Positions 8,131 to 13,241 of a stretch of 14,612 nucleotides of DNA are shown in pieces (the stretch's first letter is position 1; each line of letters starts with the position of its first letter). A program made the position numbers and the translations under genes. The notes under the pieces are model-generated. The model searched no databases. It saw nothing but the letters and a program-made list of their open reading frames with translations, and had not been told where the DNA came from. The DNA comes from an uncultured Clostridia bacterium (lineage in GTDB: Bacteria; Bacillota; Clostridia; Oscillospirales; Acutalibacteraceae): the NCBI GenBank assembly GCA_937896885.1, contig CALBNX010000007.1, forward strand, positions 1-14,612, in the 5' to 3' direction.

Positions 8131-8161
8131 GCAAAACTGCCGAAAAAAGCGGTAATTTTGC
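8131..8161 (-). terminator. Probable terminator after the kinase gene
   Basis: The arms 8131-8142 and 8150-8161 pair at 11 of 12 positions (one C-A mismatch, one G-T) around an A-rich loop, 19 bp after the kinase stop codon. On the minus strand the hairpin is followed by ATTTTA, a weak U-tract, so readthrough into the giant surface gene 74 bp further on is possible. Confidence 0.55.
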
Positions 8162-8179
8162 AAGGAAAAGTACTCTATA

Positions 8180-9454
8180 TTACTTGTTGGTTATCATTAC
8201 TGTTGCTGTAAACACTTTATTTTGCTGGTCATATTCCCAGTCATAGTCGCCATTATACTTTTTAAGTGTTTTTGTAACACTTTTAAGTCCCACGCCATGA
8301 AATTTCTTATCACTTTTAGTGGTAAATAGTTTTTCATTAACCGATTTTGGCTGAGTATCGCAACTATTAGTGATAATTAAAATATCATATGTATTACGAT
8401 AATCTGTAGATAATGAAATCTCACGCTTTTCTGATTTTTCAGCAGACTCCAAAGCGTTATCAAGAAGATTGCCTAAAATTGTAACCAAGTCATAATCTTC
8501 AACATATTCAAGGTTTTTAAGACGAATATCAAAAGTGAATTTTACGCCTTTGATTTCGCATTCTGTAATATATTTATTTATAATAACATCAAGAGTGTGA
8601 TTACCGCTATGACTCACCTTACTATATGTGGCTAGACTCTCGGTCATTTGATTTATGTATTTTTCAATTTGTGAGTCGGTATTAAGACTCTTGATTGCAG
8701 ACAGATGGTTTTTAGCATCATGTGCAAATATCATCAAATCCTGATTTTGCTTTTCTAGAATATCGTAATATGTCTTTTCAGTTTCAATCCTATTAATTTC
8801 ATTTTTCAACTGAAAAAGTTCATTTTCTTTCTCACTATTGCGTTGATATGTAATAAACAAAACTATTGATGATAATAACAACAATGCTCCAACTGCAAGC
8901 ATCAAAATTTGATAAGCTTTATTATCGTTATTTATATACCAGAATGTTGTAATTACCAAAATTGCAGAAACAGGGTAAAGATAAAAAGATGCTGGAACTT
9001 TTGAATAATTCTCTTTGTTTAATAATCGTGACAGCAATGCACATACCAAAAAGAATGTTCCTTTACTCGTTATAACAATATACAATGCAATAAAATCATT
9101 ATCACGATAACCAGAAATATCTACATTTGAAACAATTACTAAAATAGCTTCAAATACATATTCTAATGTTATACAAATAAACTCCAATAAAACCGCCCAC
9201 AAGGCCGCTTTTGGAATTTTAATCTTAAAGCATAAAACAGCAAAAAGGAAACACACCAACGGATAGAAAATAATATTGAGCCACACACTATTGGCAGATA
9301 AAATGTTTGCCAAATAAGCTAGAATAAAAAGTTCTGTCCCTGTGAGCAAACAAAATGAGGTTTTCATTTTTTTCTCTCCCAATTGAGAAAAAACTGTGTA
9401 TGTAGCAAACAATTCTATTACATACGCAACTGTCAAAATAGCATAATAAAGCAT
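8180..9454 (-). CDS. AgrC-type GHKL sensor histidine kinase
   Basis: A 424-aa membrane sensor kinase. Residues 1-205 are strongly hydrophobic, with about six or seven membrane helices (roughly 3-22, 34-52, 57-76, 84-109, 120-143, 155-174, 181-203). A charged, probably coiled-coil linker (206-240) leads to the histidine box F-A-H-D-A-K-N-H with the likely phospho-acceptor His245. The GHKL ATPase follows: N-box L-G-N-L-L-D-N-A (327-334) and G-box H-G-V-G-L (386-390). Length and layout match the AgrC/ComD/BlpH group, which mostly senses peptide signals. The ATG at 9454 lies three bases past the stop of the response regulator; its ribosome site AAAAGGAGG is formed by the regulator's last codons, implying coupled translation. 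The signal is unknown, and no agrB or agrD homologue is in the window. Confidence 0.9.
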   Translation of the reverse strand: MLYYAILTVAYVIELFATYTVFSQLGEKKMKTSFCLLTGTELFILAYLANILSANSVWLNIIFYPLVCFLFAVLCFKIKIPKAALWAVLLEFICITLEYVFEAILVIVSNVDISGYRDNDFIALYIVITSKGTFFLVCALLSRLLNKENYSKVPASFYLYPVSAILVITTFWYINNDNKAYQILMLAVGALLLLSSIVLFITYQRNSEKENELFQLKNEINRIETEKTYYDILEKQNQDLMIFAHDAKNHLSAIKSLNTDSQIEKYINQMTESLATYSKVSHSGNHTLDVIINKYITECEIKGVKFTFDIRLKNLEYVEDYDLVTILGNLLDNALESAEKSEKREISLSTDYRNTYDILIITNSCDTQPKSVNEKLFTTKSDKKFHGVGLKSVTKTLKKYNGDYDWEYDQQNKVFTATVMITNK

Positions 9455-9457
9455 AAT

Positions 9458-10156
9458 TTACCTCCTTTTAAGATAGTTAAACCAAGCCTTATGAAAATCC
9501 GCCTGTTTTCTTGGTGCAACAGGAATTCTTATTGTTTCATTAAGATAAACTTCTGTATAGTTGTATCTTGTAACATAATGAAGATTTACTAAAAATGATT
9601 TATGCACTAAATAAAAAAATGTTGTAGGGAGTTTTTCGTTCCATTCTTCTATTGATTCACGAACAATAATTTCACCATCTTTTGTGTAGAGATAGTTCTT
9701 TCTATTTTCTCTTTTGATATATATAATGTCATCTACCAAAATCCTTTTATGTTCTTTATTGTTATAGACAAAAACATCAACATAAGCACCATCGATATAT
9801 TCCATCGCCTTATCAAGACTTGAATATAAACGCGTTATATCAAATGGCTTTTCAAAGAATCTGAACACCTGCAAATCCATAGCATCATCCTGATACTCAT
9901 TAAATGCAGTTATAAAGAAAATAACAATTTTACTGTTTCTTGTTTTTAATTCACGAGCCACTTTGAATCCGTCAAGTTCAGGCATCTGAATATCAAGAAA
10001 CACTAAATCATAAGCGGTATCACTTTGGGCAACATCAGTTGGATTTGTAGTAGTTTCTATTTCAAAAGTAATTCCATGATTATTCATATACTTTTCAACA
10101 TAACTTTTTAAATTGTTTATGTTTTTGATTTCATCATCACAAATAAGTATTCGCAT
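9458..10156 (-). CDS. LytTR-family response regulator (AgrA-like)
   Basis: A 232-aa transcription regulator. The receiver domain (residues 1-~120) has the acidic pair D7/D8, phospho-acceptor D55 in FLDIQMP, T83 in FITAF and K103 in EKPFD, so all key residues are present. A short linker leads to a LytTR DNA-binding domain (~125-230; IIYIKRENRKNYLY, then HKSFLVNLHYV). LytTR proteins bind paired direct repeats at promoters of surface, virulence or bacteriocin genes. The gene is first in a two-gene operon with the kinase. The start at 10156 is supported by TGGAGTG about eight bases upstream. The C-terminus K-R-R doubles as the Shine-Dalgarno site of the kinase gene. A promoter and candidate self-binding repeats lie upstream. 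Confidence 0.92.
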   Translation of the reverse strand: MRILICDDEIKNINNLKSYVEKYMNNHGITFEIETTTNPTDVAQSDTAYDLVFLDIQMPELDGFKVARELKTRNSKIVIFFITAFNEYQDDAMDLQVFRFFEKPFDITRLYSSLDKAMEYIDGAYVDVFVYNNKEHKRILVDDIIYIKRENRKNYLYTKDGEIIVRESIEEWNEKLPTTFFYLVHKSFLVNLHYVTRYNYTEVYLNETIRIPVAPRKQADFHKAWFNYLKRR

Positions 10157-10197
10157 AAAAGCACTCCATTTTCATATAAAAAAGCATCTCATAACTC

Positions 10198-10226
10198 AAT
10201 ATAATTCTATCAAAATCATTATTCAA
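10198..10226 (-). promoter_or_regulatory. Candidate promoter of the response regulator-kinase operon
   Basis: On the minus strand TTGAAT (10221-10226) and TATATT (10198-10203) are 17 bases apart, placing the transcript start about 35 bases before the ATG at 10156. The boxes are moderate matches in an AT-rich spacer, so this is plausible rather than certain. Confidence 0.5.
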
Positions 10227-10234
10227 TAGCAAGT

Positions 10235-10272
10235 GAATTGCAGAATTGCAAGATTTTTCCGTATTTTTGCAA
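10235..10272 (-). promoter_or_regulatory. Direct repeats upstream of the two-component promoter (candidate LytTR site)
   Basis: TTGCAA occurs at 10246-10251 and again at 10267-10272, start to start 21 bp (two helical turns), just upstream of the candidate -35 box. A perfect tandem 8-bp repeat (GAATTGCA at 10235-10242 and 10243-10250 on the plus strand) overlaps the first copy. LytTR regulators bind direct repeats spaced by about two turns, so autoregulation is possible. In AT-rich DNA this may also be chance. Confidence 0.3.
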
Positions 10273-10373
10273 TAAATACAAAAATAACCACCTGTGCTCT
10301 TTTCTGTTTTTTGATTTCTTTATCATTTATTTTAGTAGCACTTATTAGAAGCCACCTAAAAAATTTATTATTG

Positions 10374-10400
10374 GGTATTTTTATAATATATAAAAATACC
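10374..10400. repeat. Perfect 12-bp inverted repeat in the regulatory spacer
   Basis: The arms GGTATTTTTATA (10374-10385) and TATAAAAATACC (10389-10400) flank a three-base centre. It lies between the ACT-gene terminator and the two-component promoter. Neither side has an immediate T-run, so it is not a standard terminator; an operator or a decayed element is possible. Nothing else with coding character is seen in 10157-10460. Confidence 0.5.
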
Positions 10401-10460
10401 TCTCTAATATTTATTTCAAGCCACATTTGAAGAAAAAACATCACCAACTTTTTTATAGAA

Positions 10461-10494
10461 AAAACGGAGTTTTCACTATGGAAAACTCCGTTTT
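10461..10494 (-). terminator. Terminator of the paaK-ACT operon
   Basis: A perfect 14-bp stem (10461-10474 with 10481-10494, arm AAAACGGAGTTTTC) closes a six-base loop, 12 bp past the stop codon of the ACT gene. The descending arm ends in TTTT, followed on the minus strand by CTATAAAAAAG. A clear end to the T-box-controlled transcript. Confidence 0.9.
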
Positions 10495-10506
10495 ATATTT
10501 TATATC

Positions 10507-10938
10507 TTATAACTTATCAACATCTGCGTCGGTAATCATATGGAACCCTGCATCTTCTAATACTTTTTCTGCTTGGGCATTATCAGCGACACGAAGAACA
10601 ACATAGGCGTGTTTTTCTGTTCGAGCCATAAATGCGTAAAGATATTCCATATTGATATCAGCTTTATCAAGGACATCAAGTGCAGTTGAGAGCTTACCCG
10701 GTTGGTCACCTATTTTAACACCGACAACATCAGTCATTTTAATAAGATAACCTGCATCACTCAAAGCTTTTGTTGCAGTATCATTGTCATTTACAATAAG
10801 ACGAAGAATACCGAAATCCTGTGTGTCTGCAATAGATAATGCACGGAGATTAACATTGCTATCTGCGAGAGTTTTTGTAATATCAACCAATGCGCCTTTT
10901 TTGTTTTCAACGAATATTGTTAACTGTTTTAATGACAT
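10507..10938 (-). CDS. Tandem ACT-domain protein, probable amino-acid-binding regulator
   Basis: A 143-aa soluble protein made of two ACT domains (~3-66 and ~70-140) with no catalytic domain attached. The first starts KQLTIFVENKKGALVDIT, the second GVKIGDQPGKLSTALDVL; each has the Gly-containing loop before the first helix that forms the ligand site in ACT dimers. Tandem-ACT proteins of this size commonly sit beside phenylacetate-CoA ligase genes in anaerobes. The gene is second in the paaK transcript (18-bp gap, ribosome site AAAGGGG) and ends at a strong terminator, so it shares the Phe T-box control. A role as a phenylalanine (or aryl acid) sensor acting on the ligase or its partner enzymes is inference from context. 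Confidence 0.85.
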   Translation of the reverse strand: MSLKQLTIFVENKKGALVDITKTLADSNVNLRALSIADTQDFGILRLIVNDNDTATKALSDAGYLIKMTDVVGVKIGDQPGKLSTALDVLDKADINMEYLYAFMARTEKHAYVVLRVADNAQAEKVLEDAGFHMITDADVDKL

Positions 10939-10956
10939 AATAAATTCCCCTTTCGA

Positions 10957-12267
10957 TTAGTCATAAAGCTTACGCTTATCAATAACACGGACTGCTTTGC
11001 CTTCGCTACGAGCAATGCTCTTTGGTGCAACCAACTTAACATTAGGATTGATACCGAGCATAATCTTCATAGCATTTGCAAGTGCTTTTTCTTGTGATGT
11101 GATGCCACCAACTGTATCAGAGAACTTGTCTGGATTCATTTCAACAAGAACATCGAATGTATCATTATTATTAACACGGTCAATGACAATCTGATAGTTA
11201 GGTTGATAACCTTCATTGAGAAGAACTGTTTCAATTTGGCTTGGGAATACATTAACACCGCGGATAATGAGCATATCGTCACTTCTACCCATTGGTTTAG
11301 CCATTTTGATGAATGTTCTGCCACAAGAACATTTTTCGCGTTTAAGCACACAAATATCTCTTGTTCGGTAACGAAGAAGTGGAAATGCTTCTTTATCAAG
11401 AGCTGTGAATACCAATTCACCCTTGCTACCCTCAGGTAAAACTTCGCCTGTTTCAGGGTCAATAATTTCTGCTAAGAAATGGTCTTCGTTAATGTGCATA
11501 CCTGTCTGTTCTTCACATTCAAATGAGACACCGGGACCTGATGTTTCTGTAAGTCCGTAAATATCATAAGCCTTGATACCGAGTGTTTCTTCAATTTGGT
11601 GACGCATTTCATTAGTCCATGCTTCAGCACCGAAGATACCTGCTTTAAGAGGAATCTGGTCAGGTGTGTAGCCCTGTTCTTTCAATGATTCACCAATATA
11701 TGCAGCATAAGATGGTGTACAACAAAGAATTGTTGAATTAAGGTCCATCATAAACTGAATTTGTCTTTCTGTATTGCCAGATGACATTGGAAGTGTAAGA
11801 CAACCTACCTTATGTCCACCACCGTGAAGACCTGCGCCACCTGTGAAAAGTCCATAACCGTATGCCACCTGTAACACATCTTCATTTGAGCCACCTGCTG
11901 CAACGATTGCACGGGCACAACAATCTTCCCACAAGTCAACATCGTGCTGTGTATAGAATGCAACTACACGGCGACCAGTTGTACCTGATGTTGAATGGAT
12001 GCGAACACATTCATTAAGTGGTTTTGCGAGTAATCCGTAAGGGTAAGCATCTCTTAAATCTGCTTTTGTAAGGAATGGAAGCTTGTGCAAATCTTCAATT
12101 CCTTTAATGTCGTTAGGTGTAACACCTTTTTCATCCATTAAATTTTTGTAGTAAGGCACATTTTCATAAACATGCTTTACTTGTTTCACCAACTTCTCTG
12201 ATTGAAGCTTTTTGATGTCTTCAACAGGCATGGTTTCGATTTCTTTTTGATAGTAACATTTTTCCAT
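10957..12267 (-). CDS. paaK: Phenylacetate (arylacetate)-CoA ligase, AMP-forming
   Basis: A 436-aa cytoplasmic adenylate-forming enzyme of the PaaK family (usual length about 430), converting an arylacetate with ATP and CoA to arylacetyl-CoA, AMP and PPi. Visible motifs: phosphate-binding loop HSTSGTTGRR (91-100), core Y-G-L-T-E-T (237-242), R-Y-R-T-R-D (299-304), a small Cys pair C-S-C-G-R-T (313-318) and the C-terminal G-R-S-D-D-M-L-I-I-R-G hinge (327-337). The ATG at 12267 is preceded by AAAGGA, about 10 bases away. Its mRNA leader is a phenylalanine T-box, which is unexpected for a catabolic ligase. With iorAB immediately upstream, it probably feeds or drains the same arylacetyl-CoA pool. 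Substrate choice (phenylacetate, 4-hydroxyphenylacetate or indoleacetate) cannot be read from the sequence; the T-box argues for phenylacetate. Confidence 0.92.
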   Translation of the reverse strand: MEKCYYQKEIETMPVEDIKKLQSEKLVKQVKHVYENVPYYKNLMDEKGVTPNDIKGIEDLHKLPFLTKADLRDAYPYGLLAKPLNECVRIHSTSGTTGRRVVAFYTQHDVDLWEDCCARAIVAAGGSNEDVLQVAYGYGLFTGGAGLHGGGHKVGCLTLPMSSGNTERQIQFMMDLNSTILCCTPSYAAYIGESLKEQGYTPDQIPLKAGIFGAEAWTNEMRHQIEETLGIKAYDIYGLTETSGPGVSFECEEQTGMHINEDHFLAEIIDPETGEVLPEGSKGELVFTALDKEAFPLLRYRTRDICVLKREKCSCGRTFIKMAKPMGRSDDMLIIRGVNVFPSQIETVLLNEGYQPNYQIVIDRVNNNDTFDVLVEMNPDKFSDTVGGITSQEKALANAMKIMLGINPNVKLVAPKSIARSEGKAVRVIDKRKLYD

Positions 12268-12281
12268 TTTGTTTTCGTCCT

Positions 12282-12319
12282 TTCTGCAATTAGAAATAAG
12301 GTTGTTTTGGATTGCAGAA
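12282..12319 (-). other. Hairpin next to the paaK ribosome-binding site
   Basis: The 9-bp arms TTCTGCAAT (12282-12290) and ATTGCAGAA (12311-12319) are fully complementary around a 20-base loop, between the T-box terminator and paaK. In the mRNA the 3' arm runs into the AAAGGA ribosome site (12278-12283), so folding could partly hide it. Confidence 0.45.
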
Positions 12320-12321
12320 GC

Positions 12322-12361
12322 AATAAAAAAATCCTCTGCATTCCAATTCGGAATACAGAGG
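12322..12361 (-). terminator. T-box-controlled transcription terminator
   Basis: A 12-bp stem (12333-12344 with 12350-12361, one G-U in the RNA) has a five-base loop and is followed on the minus strand by a run of seven T (12325-12331). The ascending arm CCTCTG can instead pair with AGAGG of the T-box antiterminator (12385-12389), giving the two mutually exclusive folds of this regulator class. Confidence 0.95.
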
Positions 12362-12598
12362 ACGAGAAAATTCCCGTGGTACCACCTCTATTTACCATTA
12401 TCTCACGATAACGGCCTCCGAGTGCAAACACACCCTTGTCGATATAACGGTCGAACCCGTTTGACCTACACAGCAAACACCTTCAGCCAACGACTCACGG
12501 AATGAATTCACCGGTTTTACACTACTGCATCACACCAACCGCAGCTCTCTTGAAATGATATTTCCGAATACTAATTTCCGCTCAAGCGTCTTTATCAC
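12322..12598 (-). promoter_or_regulatory. T-box riboswitch leader, Phe specifier (UUC), upstream of paaK
   Basis: A full T-box leader on the minus strand. Stem I starts near 12598. It has the AGUA (near 12571) and GAA (12507-12509) loop-E partners of the specifier loop, GA-rich flanks like a K-turn, and the AG-bulge/distal loop AAGAGAGC...GGTTGGTGTGA (12531-12551). The specifier after GAA is UUC (12504-12506), a Phe codon. Stem III is 12395-12414 (CCGTTATC-GTGA-GATAATGG). The T-box core AGAGGTGGTACCACGG (12374-12389) contains UGGU, which matches the A-CCA end of tRNA-Phe. The terminator follows. Uncharged tRNA-Phe should bind, stabilise the antiterminator and let transcription reach paaK and the ACT gene. 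Class identification is near certain; the Phe assignment rests on alignment of the GAA-UUC-AUUCC context with known Phe leaders. Confidence 0.95.
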
Positions 12599-12601
12599 TT
12601 T

Positions 12602-12624
12602 AACATTTTAGCACGCTAAATGTT
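12602..12624. promoter_or_regulatory. Inverted repeat overlapping the paaK promoter (candidate operator)
   Basis: On the plus strand, AACATTTTAGC (12602-12612) and GCTAAATGTT (12615-12624) are inverted around AC, with one extra T in the left arm. It spans the -10 box and most of the spacer. There is no T-run after it in the minus direction, so it is not a terminator for iorB. A repressor site is possible but unproven. Confidence 0.35.
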
Positions 12625-12633
12625 CATAGTCAA
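12605..12633 (-). promoter_or_regulatory. Promoter of the T-box-paaK-ACT operon
   Basis: On the minus strand TTGACT (12628-12633) and TAAAAT (12605-12610) are exactly 17 bases apart, with the transcript start expected near 12598, right where Stem I of the T-box begins. It sits about 20 bp past the iorB stop codon. No terminator is seen between iorB and this promoter, so iorAB transcripts may also run into the T-box. Confidence 0.8.
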
Positions 12634-12653
12634 GTAGTTTTTTAAATTTTTAT

Positions 12654-13226
12654 TTATGAATTATAACCTAATTCAAATGCCTTTTTATTCATTTCAATAA
12701 ACTTAGGTGCAACAGTATTCTCAATGGCTGTTATCCAACTCTCATAAGGAATATCGAAATACTTTGCTGCTTTACCCATAAGAACAATGTTAACAGCCTT
12801 AGATGAACCCGCTTGTTCAGCAAGTGGCAAAGCATCAAGAGCATCCACACTTACGCCCTTTTCTCTCAATTCATCGAGCACATTTTCAGGATACTGTGCA
12901 GCACCAATAATAACAGGCATTGGGTCAATTTGTTGAGTATTTACAACGATTTTACCGTCTTTTTTAAGATAGCTTGCATATCTGCCTGCTTCAAGTTTTT
13001 CAAATGAGATAATAATATCTGCTTCGCCATCTGTGATAATTGGTGAATACACCTTATTGCCAAAACGAACATAAGTTACAACTGAGCCACCACGCTGACT
13101 CATACCGTGAACTTCACTAACTTTTACGTCATAGCCTTCATCAACGAGAAGACGACCTAACAATTTTGATGCGAGAAGACTACCCTGTCCACCGACACCA
13201 ACTATCATAACACTAACAGTTTTCAT
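12654..13226 (-). CDS. iorB: Indolepyruvate:ferredoxin oxidoreductase, beta subunit
   Basis: A 190-aa cytoplasmic subunit of the 2-oxoacid:ferredoxin oxidoreductase gamma-type domain family (usual length about 190-200). The N-terminal motif V-G-V-G-G-Q-G-S (9-16) and S-E-V-H-G-M-S-Q-R-G-G-S (37-48) are the family signatures; H40 through G47 are well conserved in IorB proteins. With IorA it performs reversible ferredoxin-linked oxidative decarboxylation of aryl-pyruvates to arylacetyl-CoA and CO2. The start at 13226 follows a strong GGGAGGGG site, 15 bp after the iorA stop codon, so the two are translated from one message. Followed by the promoter and T-box leader of paaK. Confidence 0.93.
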   Translation of the reverse strand: MKTVSVMIVGVGGQGSLLASKLLGRLLVDEGYDVKVSEVHGMSQRGGSVVTYVRFGNKVYSPIITDGEADIIISFEKLEAGRYASYLKKDGKIVVNTQQIDPMPVIIGAAQYPENVLDELREKGVSVDALDALPLAEQAGSSKAVNIVLMGKAAKYFDIPYESWITAIENTVAPKFIEMNKKAFELGYNS

Positions 13227-13241
13227 TTTAAGTCCCCTCCC

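Noticed and set aside
10233..10430. Hydrophobic 65-aa frame on the plus strand in the same spacer
   Set aside because: GTG start without a ribosome site, overlapping regulatory repeats; hydrophobicity comes from T-rich DNA.
10223..10441. Possible small cationic peptide gene (minus, ~72 aa) upstream of the response regulator, as an AgrD-like signal
   Set aside because: No ribosome-binding site, no AgrD-like amphipathic leader plus Cys-containing core, and the frame runs through the palindrome and the candidate promoter and repeats of the regulator. Composition is simply that of AT-rich spacer.
12186..12505. Frames on both strands across the T-box leader
   Set aside because: They cover a structured RNA leader with all T-box landmarks; no ribosome sites or protein similarity.
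12602..12624. Hairpin after iorB as an intrinsic terminator
   Set aside because: In the minus direction it is followed by AAAGTGATAAAG, not a T-run, and it overlaps the promoter of the next operon.
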